This document shows positions 9,652 through 17,756 of a DNA stretch of 27,771 nt, one piece after another; within the stretch, counting starts at the first letter, position 1; each line of letters starts with the position of its first letter. Source of the DNA: Nitrosomonas eutropha (GTDB lineage Bacteria; Pseudomonadota; Gammaproteobacteria; Burkholderiales; Nitrosomonadaceae). The notes below the pieces were generated by a model. It made no database searches, was not told the DNA's origin, and saw nothing but the letters and a program-made list of their open reading frames with translations. Location: contig JACTML010000027.1 in assembly GCA_014584635.1 (NCBI GenBank), positions 1 through 27,771 on the forward strand. The letters are read 5' to 3'. The translations under genes were made by a program, and so were the position numbers.

Positions 9652-10557
9652 ATGCAAACGCCCCCGCAATTTTTCAAGCCAAACTCAAAATCCCTGACGC
9701 GGATATTCTTCTTTGTATTGCTTTCTATCTCTGTAATGGTTGCCGATACTCGTTTTAATGCTCTTTCTGAGGTACGACAGGCAATCGCAACAGTCATTTT
9801 TCCATTGCAAAAACTGGCCTATTTCCCCTTTTCCCTTCGGGAAAGAATCGAACAATATGTTTCCGATTTCAGGCTTATTGAGGAAATCGATCATCTCAGA
9901 CGTGAATATCTGAGCAGCCGGTACGATTTTTTTCGGCTACGAACCCTGATCAGTGAAAACGAACGCTTGCGGGCCCTGCTTGGAGCCGCCAAACAAACTG
10001 AAGTTCAGACCGTGCTGACTGAAATACTTTACGTGCCGCGAGATCCTTTCAGTCGCAAGGTAACCGTAGGCAAGGGAAGTTCAAATGGCATCAAAGCGGG
10101 ACAAATTGTGATGGATGATCTCGGTGTAATTGGGCAGGTGACGCGTACTTATCCGTGGACAGCGGAGGTTACCCTGATTACGGACAAAAACCATCTGGTT
10201 CCTGTACAAATTGAGCGTAACAGTTTACGCACAGTCATTTCAGGTACGGGCAGAAATGGTGAGCTGGAGTTGCGTTTTTTATCCATCAGCACAGATATTC
10301 GCGAGGGTGATTTGCTGATTACTTCGGGAATCGGTGGTGTTTATCCGCCAGGTTTGCCGGTAGGACGGGTGACACATATCGAGTATGATCGTTCCCATAA
10401 GTTTGCACGTATTATATGTACACCCGTGGCAGGTGTGGATCGACACAGACAGGTACTGGTTCTGGTCGGTTTACCACTCCCTGCTCCGGAAATATCAGAT
10501 GATCCCGAACTTCATGCACCCCAGACAAAACGGAAAATTCAGAACCAGGAGTTATGA
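9652..10557 (+). CDS. mreC: rod shape-determining protein MreC
   Basis: MreC is a periplasmic scaffold that links MreB to PBP2 and RodA. From the ATG at 9652 it is 301 aa. It has one N-terminal membrane segment (about residues 15-32), a helical coiled-coil stretch (about 66-108, including LRTLISENERLRALLG), and the MreC beta-domain containing VGKGSSNGIKAGQIVMDDLGVIGQV and GDLLITSGIGGVYPPGLPVGRV. An upstream in-frame ATG at 9637 would add five residues. The one at 9652 has a GAGAAG motif four bases before it and gives a more typical N-terminus (MQTPPQFFK). The 3' end overlaps mreD. Confidence 0.93.
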   Translation: MQTPPQFFKPNSKSLTRIFFFVLLSISVMVADTRFNALSEVRQAIATVIFPLQKLAYFPFSLRERIEQYVSDFRLIEEIDHLRREYLSSRYDFFRLRTLISENERLRALLGAAKQTEVQTVLTEILYVPRDPFSRKVTVGKGSSNGIKAGQIVMDDLGVIGQVTRTYPWTAEVTLITDKNHLVPVQIERNSLRTVISGTGRNGELELRFLSISTDIREGDLLITSGIGGVYPPGLPVGRVTHIEYDRSHKFARIICTPVAGVDRHRQVLVLVGLPLPAPEISDDPELHAPQTKRKIQNQEL

Positions 10558-11065
10558 TTACGAAGTTCAGGAATTTTTGCTTCCTGTCAGGAAATCACTG
10601 ATTTACATCAGTTTAATAGCGGCGGTTTTAATTAATCTGATGCCTTTTGATAAAGTGATACTGGTTTTGCGTCCGGATTTTGTTGCACTGGTATTACTCT
10701 ACTGGAATATCTATCAGCCGCAACAGGTCGGCATGAGCATCGCTTTCGTAAGTGGTCTGTTCATGGACGTTATCGATATCAGTATTATGGGACAGCACGC
10801 CGTGGCATATTGCCTGATTACGTTTTTTGCGCTGCTTCTGCATCGGCGTTTACGTTTGTTCAACGCCTTTCAGCAAATTCCTGCGGTTTTATGGATACTC
10901 CTGTCAGGACAGGCTGTTGCATTTTTGGCAAGAGTCCTGGCTGGTACGTATATTCCCGAATGGTATGTTTTTTTATCCAGCGTGATCGGAGCACTGTGCT
11001 GGCCGTTGCTGTCTTTTCTGTTGGGAAGTTTTTGTAAACAGCGAATTGATCGTGATGAAGTATGA
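10499..11065 (+). CDS. mreD: rod shape-determining protein MreD
   Basis: MreD is a small polytopic inner-membrane partner of MreC. From the ATG at 10499 it is 188 aa with about five hydrophobic segments, starting with SLIYISLIAAVLINLMPF and RPDFVALVLLYWNIY. The motif VGMSIAFVSGLFMDVID is typical of the family. The frame is open much further upstream, to 10385. I chose 10499 because it has a weak GGA upstream and limits the overlap with mreC to 59 bases. An ATG at 10514 (MHPRQNG) is equally possible. Its last bases overlap the mrdA start (ATGA), which points to translational coupling. Confidence 0.85.
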   Translation: MIPNFMHPRQNGKFRTRSYDYEVQEFLLPVRKSLIYISLIAAVLINLMPFDKVILVLRPDFVALVLLYWNIYQPQQVGMSIAFVSGLFMDVIDISIMGQHAVAYCLITFFALLLHRRLRLFNAFQQIPAVLWILLSGQAVAFLARVLAGTYIPEWYVFLSSVIGALCWPLLSFLLGSFCKQRIDRDEV

Positions 11066-12939
11066 ACGATACAGTTGAGTTGCGCGATCATATCCGTGAA
11101 ATCCGCTATTTCCGGATCAGATTGATTATTAGTGCGATTGTCGTTGTGGTTTTATTCGGCCTGCTTTTGGGTCGTTTTTTTTATCTGCAGGTATCGCAGG
11201 CAGAACACTACACGACGCTTGCAGAAGCCAATCGTATCGCTATTCAGCCGTTAACCCCCAACCGAGGAATTATATTTGATCGTAACGGAGAGATTCTGGC
11301 GCAAAATTACACGGCCTACACACTGGAAATTGTTCCTGATCAAGTTAAAGATCTTGATGCGGCCATCGATGAACTGGCTACCATTATTGAAATTACTCCC
11401 GAGGATAGAAGGCGTTTTAACAAGCTGAAACGTGACAATACAAAATTTAAGAGTCTGCCAATACGTTCGCGTCTGACAGATTTTGAAGTGGCGCGTTTTG
11501 CGGAAAGTCAGTATCGTTTTCCCGGAATGGATATCAAGGCATATCCGCTCAGGCACTATCCAAAAGGAGAACTGGTTTCTCATGTAATCGGTTACATCGG
11601 GCGTATCAGCGATAAGGATCTGGAGCAACTTGAGGCAGATAAGCGCTTGAAGAATTATCATGGTTCTACGCATATCGGGCGAATCGGTATCGAAAAGAGC
11701 TATGAAAGTGCGCTGCATGGGCAAACTGGCTTTGAGCAGGTTGAAACCGATGCCGTGGGGCGTCCTGTACGTACCTTGTCCCGTGTGGCGCCGGTTGCCG
11801 GGAGTGATCTTGCACTTTCTCTTGATATTGGTCTGCAGCAGGCGGCCGTACAGGCTTTTGGGGATTATCGTGGTGCCCTGGTTGCGCTGGATCCCTCCAA
11901 TGGAGAGATTCTGGCTTTTGTCAGTAAGCCGGGGTTTGATCCTAATCTGTTTGTGGATGGCATCGATCATCTTAACTGGCGCCTGCTGAATGAATCTATC
12001 GACCGGCCTTTAAATAATCGTGCTTTGCGAGGAGTATATCCCCCCGGTTCCACCTTCAAGCCGTTTATGGCGCTGGCTGGATTGGAGCTGGGTAAGCGAT
12101 CGCTTGGTTACGCATTTAATGATCCGGGTTTTTTTAGTTTGCCGGGAAGTTCGCATCGTTTTCGTGACTGGAAACCAGGCGGACATGGTTGGGTTGATTT
12201 GCGCAAATCCCTGGTAATTTCATGTGATACTTACTATTACATGCTCGCTCATGATCTGGGCATTACCAATATTCACGATTTCATCGGGCAGTTTGGCTTT
12301 GGCAAGGAAACCGGAATTGATATTCCAGGGGAGGCTGCCGGTTTACTGCCCTCTCCTGAATGGAAAAAAAGACGATTTAATCAAAAGTGGCTGCCAGGGG
12401 ATACCATTTCGGTGGGTATCGGGCAGGGATTCAATTTATCTACGCCTCTGCAACTGACTTTTGCGATGATGTTGCTGGCCAATGATGGCAAAGCCTATCG
12501 GCCGCATTTTGTTAAACAGCAGGTGGATCATTACAACAATCTTGTTAAGGATGATTTTGTAGAAGAAGTTTATCGGTTGAATCTGAAGCCGGAATACCTG
12601 AATTATGTCAGGCAGGCACTGGCGGATGTCACCCGGCCTGGCGGCACAGCTTCTCGAGCAGGTGCCAATACGGCTTATACCTTTGCCGGCAAAACAGGGA
12701 CTTCACAGGTGATTAATATCAAACAGGGTGAACGCTACAACGCCAGTAAAATTGATGAGCGACATCGTGATCATGCGTTGTTTACTGCTTTCGCACCCGT
12801 AGAGAGTCCCAGAATCGTGTTGACTGTATTAGTCGAAAATGGTGGTTCGGGTGGATCAACCGCAGCACCAATAGCTCGCAAGGTACTGGATTATTTTTTT
12901 CTGGGAACAATGCCTGAGCCTGCGGAAAAAGCGGGGTAG
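11062..12939 (+). CDS. mrdA: penicillin-binding protein 2 (peptidoglycan transpeptidase)
   Basis: PBP2 cross-links peptidoglycan in the side wall together with RodA. It is 625 aa. One N-terminal membrane anchor (about 20-43) precedes the dimerisation domain starting near NRGIIFDRNGEILAQN. The transpeptidase motifs are complete: S330-T-F-K (PPGSTFKPF), S387-C-D (ISCDTYYY) and K544-T-G (AGKTGTSQV). The serine number is the same as in E. coli PBP2. The start codon overlaps the mreD stop by four bases. mrdB follows after 74 bases. Confidence 0.96.
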   Translation: MNDTVELRDHIREIRYFRIRLIISAIVVVVLFGLLLGRFFYLQVSQAEHYTTLAEANRIAIQPLTPNRGIIFDRNGEILAQNYTAYTLEIVPDQVKDLDAAIDELATIIEITPEDRRRFNKLKRDNTKFKSLPIRSRLTDFEVARFAESQYRFPGMDIKAYPLRHYPKGELVSHVIGYIGRISDKDLEQLEADKRLKNYHGSTHIGRIGIEKSYESALHGQTGFEQVETDAVGRPVRTLSRVAPVAGSDLALSLDIGLQQAAVQAFGDYRGALVALDPSNGEILAFVSKPGFDPNLFVDGIDHLNWRLLNESIDRPLNNRALRGVYPPGSTFKPFMALAGLELGKRSLGYAFNDPGFFSLPGSSHRFRDWKPGGHGWVDLRKSLVISCDTYYYMLAHDLGITNIHDFIGQFGFGKETGIDIPGEAAGLLPSPEWKKRRFNQKWLPGDTISVGIGQGFNLSTPLQLTFAMMLLANDGKAYRPHFVKQQVDHYNNLVKDDFVEEVYRLNLKPEYLNYVRQALADVTRPGGTASRAGANTAYTFAGKTGTSQVINIKQGERYNASKIDERHRDHALFTAFAPVESPRIVLTVLVENGGSGGSTAAPIARKVLDYFFLGTMPEPAEKAG

Positions 12940-13013
12940 AGCATGTGTATTTTTGGATTTCAGCAAGATGTTGTAAATTTCAGGATCTTGCTTACTGGGA
13001 AACCTCTGCAAAG

Positions 13014-14123
13014 ATGATTCCTCTGAATATCAAAAAGGTATGGCTTTACTTTACGCGCCATATCGATAATTTTCTGCTTGCCGGAATTTTTCTGCTGATG
13101 CTGATCGGGTTGATTGTACTGTACAGCGCGACTGGCGGGAGTTCTGCCCGAGTAACCAGCCAGTTGATCAATATGGCTATAGCATGTGCAGTAATGTGGG
13201 TAGTTGCTAATATTCCTCTGCAGAGAATCATGCGTATGGCTTTTCCGCTGTATGTGCTGGGTATTGTTTTACTGATTGCTGTAGCTCTGTTTGGTGAAAT
13301 TCAGAATGGCGCGCGCCGCTGGCTGAATCTGGGCGTGATACATGTACAGCCTTCAGAGTTGCTGAAGATTGCTGTTCCTCTTATGATGGCGTGGTATTTT
13401 GATAAAACACATACTGCTTTGCGCTGGCGGGATTATGTGGTTGCCGCGCTTATTCTGCTGCTGCCGGTTGTGTTTATTGTGCGTCAACCTGATCTTGGGA
13501 CTGCTCTGCTGATCCTGATCAGTGGATTTTATGTTATTTTTCTGGCGGGTCTGTCATGGCGTGTCATGGCGGGTTTGACCGTTGCAGTGGCTGTCAGTCT
13601 CCCTGTGCTCTGGTCTTTCGGGATGCATGATTATCAGCGTAAGCGGATTATGACTATGCTGGATCCTTCACAAGATGCACTTGGTGCCGGATATCATACG
13701 ATACAGTCCAGTATCGCAATTGGATCGGGTGGTATTGCAGGCAAGGGGTGGATGAAGGGAACGCAATCCCAGCTTGATTTTTTACCCGAACCGAGTACGG
13801 ATTTTATTTTTTCGGTATTTTCGGAGGAATTCGGTCTGATTGGGAACAGTTTGCTATTATCACTTTATCTGATCGTAATCGGGCGTTGCCTGGTTATTGC
13901 GGCCAGTGCGCCAACACGGTTTGCCCGACTGGTTGCGGGGTCGATCACTTTGACTTTCTTTACGTACGTATTTGTCAATATGGGTATGGTAAGCGGTATC
14001 CTGCCGGTTGTGGGTATTCCCCTCCCTCTGATCAGTTACGGGGGAACTTCCATGGTTACCATACTGCTCGGGTTTGGAATTCTGATGAGTATTCAAACGC
14101 ATCCAAAACTTGTTAGGACCTGA
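13014..14123 (+). CDS. mrdB: rod shape-determining protein RodA (SEDS peptidoglycan glycosyltransferase)
   Basis: RodA polymerises lipid II into glycan strands and works as a pair with PBP2. From the ATG at 13014 it is 369 aa, essentially the E. coli length. The frame is open from a GTG at 12945, but those 23 extra residues are not typical and are rejected. Ten or so membrane segments are visible. SEDS hallmarks include GARRWLNLGVIHVQPSELLKIA, RQPDLGTALLIL, GKGWMKGTQSQLDFLPEPSTDFIFSVFSEEFG and the C-terminal GIPLPLISYGGTSM. The Shine-Dalgarno is poor. Translation may depend on mrdA. Confidence 0.93.
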   Translation: MIPLNIKKVWLYFTRHIDNFLLAGIFLLMLIGLIVLYSATGGSSARVTSQLINMAIACAVMWVVANIPLQRIMRMAFPLYVLGIVLLIAVALFGEIQNGARRWLNLGVIHVQPSELLKIAVPLMMAWYFDKTHTALRWRDYVVAALILLLPVVFIVRQPDLGTALLILISGFYVIFLAGLSWRVMAGLTVAVAVSLPVLWSFGMHDYQRKRIMTMLDPSQDALGAGYHTIQSSIAIGSGGIAGKGWMKGTQSQLDFLPEPSTDFIFSVFSEEFGLIGNSLLLSLYLIVIGRCLVIAASAPTRFARLVAGSITLTFFTYVFVNMGMVSGILPVVGIPLPLISYGGTSMVTILLGFGILMSIQTHPKLVRT

Positions 14124-14127
14124 AAAT

Positions 14128-15066
14128 ATGAAACTGATTTCTTGTTGCCAATTGGATATTTCGAACAGAAGCATGTTGTTCATTCTTTCTGCTACTGTTT
14201 TTCTGTTTATGATTTCGGCATGCAGTAATACACCTCGAATGGGTCAATCTCCCGTGCAAAAGTATGCAAAGGGAGGCGGTTATTATCTGGATGACGGCCC
14301 GGAAAAGAATCCTCCTGCAAATCTTGATTCTGTACCGAATGCCGTTCCCCGGACCGAGCCTTTAAAAGCAGCAACAATGCGCCCCTATGTCGCGCTTGGT
14401 AAAACCTACACGCCGATGACAACGCTTGAGTCTTATAAAGAACATGGACAGGCTTCCTGGTATGGCAAGCGTTATCATGGTCAACGTACAGCCTCAGGCG
14501 ACGTTTACGATATGTATGCCATGACGGCTGCTCATCCAACCTTGCCGATACCCAGCTATGCGCGTGTTACAAATTTACAGAACGGGAGCTCGGTAATCGT
14601 CCGTATCAATGATAGAGGGCCTTTTCTGGGGAATCGCCTGATTGATCTGTCTTATGTTGCAGCCTATAAGCTGGGTGTCCTGGCAAATGGCAGTGCCCGG
14701 GTGGAAGTGGAGAGCATTCTTCCAGATCGTTCTGGCAGTCATAGTTCTGTGGCAGCGCAACTACAGGCAGGTGAGACAAATAAGGTCCCGCAGGGAATAT
14801 CCGCCAGCAATACGGGTAAATTTTATTTGCAGCTTGCTGCCTTTGGCTCTGTTGACAATGCACAATCGTATTTAACGCAATTGAGATCTGAATTGCCTTC
14901 GATTGTTCAGCAGGCGCGCATTAACCAGGCAAAAGGTTTGCATAAGGTTCTTGTGGGACCATTTCCTAATCAGGAATCAGCTGCTCAGGCAGCGAATCTT
15001 TTGATTGCTTCAGGCGCTCCCAAACCGATATTGGTTTCTCATACGGATATAGCCAGTGCGCAATAG
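14128..15066 (+). CDS. rlpA: septal ring lytic transglycosylase / rare lipoprotein A
   Basis: RlpA is an outer-membrane lipoprotein. In Pseudomonas it is a lytic transglycosylase acting on stem-peptide-free glycan at the septum. From ATG 14128 it has 312 aa with AGGA nine bases upstream; the open frame begins earlier at a TTG (14110). A hydrophobic stretch ends in the lipobox ISAC (C32). The double-psi beta-barrel domain spans about 107-198 (GQASWYGKRYHGQRTASG, RINDRGPF) with H136 and D162 conserved. The position that is usually Glu in TA-G-E-x-[FY]-D is Asp here (D125). A SPOR domain (about 230-303, FYLQLAAFGSVDNAQSYL) would bind denuded glycans. It starts four bases after mrdB. Confidence 0.93.
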   Translation: MKLISCCQLDISNRSMLFILSATVFLFMISACSNTPRMGQSPVQKYAKGGGYYLDDGPEKNPPANLDSVPNAVPRTEPLKAATMRPYVALGKTYTPMTTLESYKEHGQASWYGKRYHGQRTASGDVYDMYAMTAAHPTLPIPSYARVTNLQNGSSVIVRINDRGPFLGNRLIDLSYVAAYKLGVLANGSARVEVESILPDRSGSHSSVAAQLQAGETNKVPQGISASNTGKFYLQLAAFGSVDNAQSYLTQLRSELPSIVQQARINQAKGLHKVLVGPFPNQESAAQAANLLIASGAPKPILVSHTDIASAQ

Positions 15067-15089
15067 CTTCAGAGCACTTTTTGCAAACG

Positions 15090-15115
15090 GACACTAACGG
15101 AAAGGTTAGCCTGTC
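15090..15115. terminator. weak hairpin between convergent rlpA and the CtaG-like gene
   Basis: CTAAC (15094-15098) and GTTAG (15105-15109) pair around GGAAAG. Outer GACA/TGTC (15090-15093 with 15112-15115) can extend the stem across a two-base bulge. It lies between the two convergent stop codons. There is no clear U tract. Confidence 0.3.
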
Positions 15116-15700
15116 TTAATGGCGTGATATTTGCCGGGTTTCCTGACAGGTAATGAACCATGCGATCCACGTTAGCCATATCACCGCAATAATAGCAACG
15201 GCAGCAATTAACCAGTTGCCAAGCTGTATCTGGTCATCCAGCAGATAGGCGTTACACAGACGTTGCGGAGATTCTGTATAAAGCCACCCAACTACCCCCA
15301 TCATGGGCAACATATTGCCCAGAAAGAAAAATTGCAGGATCAGACCGGCCGGGCGCCATGACAGCCGTAACGCCATGCCTGCCAGGACGAGCGCAATAAG
15401 CTTGGCCAGTTCAATTTCCGGATGGAGCAATGCCTGATCAAGTACACGCGGAATCATCAGCACGGCAAATATAATTCCGGTGACAAATAATCCACTGATT
15501 CCATACATATTCCAGCGAGCAATAGTCTTGCGCAGATATGCGGGTATTCCTCCGGCAAGCAGGAAGGCAGCACCAGTCCAGAGCGGAAACTGCACCAGCA
15601 TGTGACGCCACATACTTTCTTCCATGGCATGACGTATATCAGGAATGGCTAACAGCACGAGTAAACCTAAACCCGCACCAGCTTGCATTTGCCTGTTCAT
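15116..15700 (-). CDS. CtaG-like membrane protein of the oxidase cluster
   Basis: This is a 194-aa polytopic membrane protein with about six hydrophobic segments (roughly residues 5-20, 35-55, 66-84, 97-112, 115-141 and 160-183). The pattern ESMWRHMLVQFPL before the second helix recalls caa3-type oxidase assembly proteins (CtaG), where histidines near membrane ends are thought to handle copper. Histidines are also present at positions 24, 33 and 93. The protein is shorter than typical CtaG. The gene overlaps the SCO gene by four bases, so it almost certainly shares the oxidase transcript and probably helps deliver copper to CuB. I recognise the type of protein but not a firm family, and the role is inferred mainly from context. 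Confidence 0.65.
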   Translation of the reverse strand: MNRQMQAGAGLGLLVLLAIPDIRHAMEESMWRHMLVQFPLWTGAAFLLAGGIPAYLRKTIARWNMYGISGLFVTGIIFAVLMIPRVLDQALLHPEIELAKLIALVLAGMALRLSWRPAGLILQFFFLGNMLPMMGVVGWLYTESPQRLCNAYLLDDQIQLGNWLIAAVAIIAVIWLTWIAWFITCQETRQISRH

Positions 15701-16347
15701 GAGGAAGTATCCGCTACGTGCTTGCCTGCCAGATGAAGCGCGTAATTAAGTGCCAGCTGGTGCTCTTCAATATCAAAGATACGCACCATCCGGCCAGCGC
15801 TATCAAATACCAGCAATGCAGCATTGTGTTCATAATCGCCCTGACCGTTGGGTATGACCACGACTCCGAGTTTCCGCAATAAGAGCTGTTCCTGCTCTGT
15901 CTGTGATACACGCACAACATGCCACAGTTCCGGTTGGGCACTCAAGTTATCAGCATAAGTCTGAAGTGCCGGTAAATCATCGTGTTCGCGGTCAAAGCTG
16001 ATGGAAAGCAGGCGAACATTTGCAGTTTGCGCATTTCCGGTGTTGCTGAGTAAAGCGGTCTGCATCTGTTGAAAGATACTGCCCAGTGAGAGGCATACAG
16101 CCTGGCAGCGCGTATAGATAAAGCTTGCGATGGTTACGCTGTTTTCCTGGCTTAACAGGGCTGGGAGGGTGGTTTGGGTAAGGTTGGGGCCTTCGATGAA
16201 TACAGGTGGAAGATCAACCGGATGCAATGCTACCTGCAGTCTGCGTGCTCCCTCTTCAGTCCAGATCTGGAAGTCGCAGGTTATGCGGGATGCTGCTCCC
16301 CAGCCAATAAGAACAACGAGTATGCTTGCAACAATCGTACGCAACAT
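15697..16347 (-). CDS. SCO1/SenC-family copper chaperone
   Basis: This is a thioredoxin-fold protein anchored by an N-terminal membrane segment (about residues 4-20) and facing the periplasm. SCO proteins deliver copper to oxidase metal centres. The metal site is visible: C81-x3-C85 in YTRCQAVC and H174 in DYEHNAALLVFD. From ATG 16347 it is 216 aa. An upstream TTG at 16371, preceded by AAGG, would add eight residues. The stop overlaps the next gene by four bases. A cbb3 oxidase has CuB but no CuA, so here SCO would serve CuB, as reported for SenC in purple bacteria. Confidence 0.88.
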   Translation of the reverse strand: MLRTIVASILVVLIGWGAASRITCDFQIWTEEGARRLQVALHPVDLPPVFIEGPNLTQTTLPALLSQENSVTIASFIYTRCQAVCLSLGSIFQQMQTALLSNTGNAQTANVRLLSISFDREHDDLPALQTYADNLSAQPELWHVVRVSQTEQEQLLLRKLGVVVIPNGQGDYEHNAALLVFDSAGRMVRIFDIEEHQLALNYALHLAGKHVADTSS

Positions 16348-16481
16348 CTCTTTACATAAAATGTGAGGCAAGCTGCCTTGTTGAACATAGGCAGTTTGCT
16401 TGAATTACAGCAGTTGGTTGGGGAAGAGCACTTCTGATCGGTCGCAGAAGTGCAGGATAGCTGGTCGCTGTAAAAAGCAGA

Positions 16482-17099
16482 TCAGTTATTTTTTTCCATC
16501 AAAGCTTTAAGGGCTGCTCCCCCTTCAAAAGGCGTAGTGCGTCCTGCGCCAGATTGGCGTTCTGCCTCAAACAAACCTGCCTGGACTGCATCCGCGCGGT
16601 TGCTCCAGGCGGTACGGATGTAAGTTATTGTTTCAGCCAGTTCATTATCGCTCAGTTGCGGAAAAGCCGGCATCATACCCTGATATTTCTGCCCGGCAAC
16701 CTCTAGTTCGCCATTAATCCCATGTAACAGAATATTGGCCAGGATACGGGGTTCACCCTGTACCCATTCTGAGCCATCCAGTGGCGGAAAAACACCTGGG
16801 ACGCCTTGCCCGTTTGCCTGGTGGCAAGCTGCACACTGTGCCGCATACAAGGCTTTGCCATCAGCCGCCGCTGCCTGATTGCTGTCAGCTGTCTGAGGTG
16901 ATCCGGAAAGATCTGCCACTGTACGCTGATCGCCATACTGAGCGGTTGTCAGAGGCTCTGATATGAGTAAATAAATTACACCAAAGACGACCATCCCCAA
17001 CGTGACTAACGATGCCGCAATTGGAATAGGACGGATCATCTCTTTGGGATCGATATTTTCGCGCTTTTGAGCGCGCGTGTCGTCGTGATTAGTAGCCAT
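16482..17099 (-). CDS. membrane-anchored monoheme cytochrome c (third oxidase subunit)
   Basis: This is a 205-aa protein with a charged cytoplasmic N-terminus, one membrane segment (about 27-47) and a periplasmic class I cytochrome c domain. The single heme site is C89-A-A-C92-H93, with the axial methionine in YQGMMPAFPQLSD (M142 or M143). The C-terminal tail of about 40 residues is polar. It occupies the place of CcoP, the electron-entry subunit of cbb3 oxidases, but has one heme instead of two. Start at 17099 is supported by GAGGA upstream. It follows ccoO by 51 bases. It probably passes electrons from a soluble cytochrome c to CcoO. Confidence 0.85.
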   Translation of the reverse strand: MATNHDDTRAQKRENIDPKEMIRPIPIAASLVTLGMVVFGVIYLLISEPLTTAQYGDQRTVADLSGSPQTADSNQAAAADGKALYAAQCAACHQANGQGVPGVFPPLDGSEWVQGEPRILANILLHGINGELEVAGQKYQGMMPAFPQLSDNELAETITYIRTAWSNRADAVQAGLFEAERQSGAGRTTPFEGGAALKALMEKNN

Positions 17100-17150
17100 G
17101 AGTTCCTCTTTGTCTAAAAGACCATGCCTATTATGTTAATTGGACAGGCT

Positions 17151-17756
17151 TTATTTTGTGTTTTGTTCACGTTGCGGGTCAGGTGGCAATATCGGATAAC
17201 TGCGATCAAGCGACTGTAAATATTTCACCAGATCCACTGCTTCCGGACGAGCAACTACGACTTTCCCGGGTGGCGCAAATTTTGGTGGCAGCCTGACAAT
17301 GACCTCATCTTCCTCAGCCTTGTCTTTGACTTCAAACAGATAGGGGTAAGAAGGCATGATGGAATCCGGCACGTACGCACGCGGTTGGTACAGATGTCCC
17401 AAATGCCAGTCTACGCTTGGCTGGCGTACGCCAATATTCATGAGGTCAGGGCCGGTGCGCATACTGCCCAGCAAATGCGGTTTGTCGTAATAATAGTCGC
17501 CAGGAGTAGATACCCGCCCCCAGCCGCGCTCAAAATCCGGAGCAAAGCTGCGATCGCGCGGTTGCTGCGTATGACAATACATACAGCCATTGGCAATATA
17601 GCTGTCACGGCCACGTAATTCCGCACTGGTATACGGTTTAAGTCCGGCTGGTGGCTGAACATCACTCACCTGGATGTAAGGGAGAACAACCAATGCTGCA
17701 ACGGCAATACTAAAAGTTGTCATTGCTCCCGCTGTCAGTTTGGCTTCATTTTCCAT
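17151..17756 (-). CDS. ccoO: cbb3-type cytochrome c oxidase subunit II
   Basis: CcoO is the membrane-anchored monoheme cytochrome that feeds electrons to CcoN. It is 201 aa with an N-terminal membrane helix (about 8-30). The heme site is C58-M-Y-C61-H62 in GCMYCHTQQPRDRS, and the axial ligand is M134 in DSIMPSYPYL. Family blocks GDYYYDKPHLLGSMRTGPDL and DWHLGHLYQPR are easily recognised. The start overlaps the end of ccoN by 11 bases, so the two are probably translationally coupled. Confidence 0.93.
   Translation of the reverse strand: MENEAKLTAGAMTTFSIAVAALVVLPYIQVSDVQPPAGLKPYTSAELRGRDSYIANGCMYCHTQQPRDRSFAPDFERGWGRVSTPGDYYYDKPHLLGSMRTGPDLMNIGVRQPSVDWHLGHLYQPRAYVPDSIMPSYPYLFEVKDKAEEDEVIVRLPPKFAPPGKVVVARPEAVDLVKYLQSLDRSYPILPPDPQREQNTK

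Noticed and set aside
10385..10498. Upstream extension of MreD within mreC
   Set aside because: It lies fully inside mreC and reads like an out-of-frame shadow. MreD normally starts just before its first membrane helix.
12945..13013. GTG-started N-terminal extension of RodA
   Set aside because: The extra 23 residues do not resemble RodA, and starting at 13014 gives the normal length.
12998..13018. GGGAAACCTCTGCAAAG near mrdB as another IS-end-like motif
   Set aside because: The similarity to GGAACCTCTGAAAAA is short, no partner end is nearby, and it lies between co-oriented genes of an intact operon.
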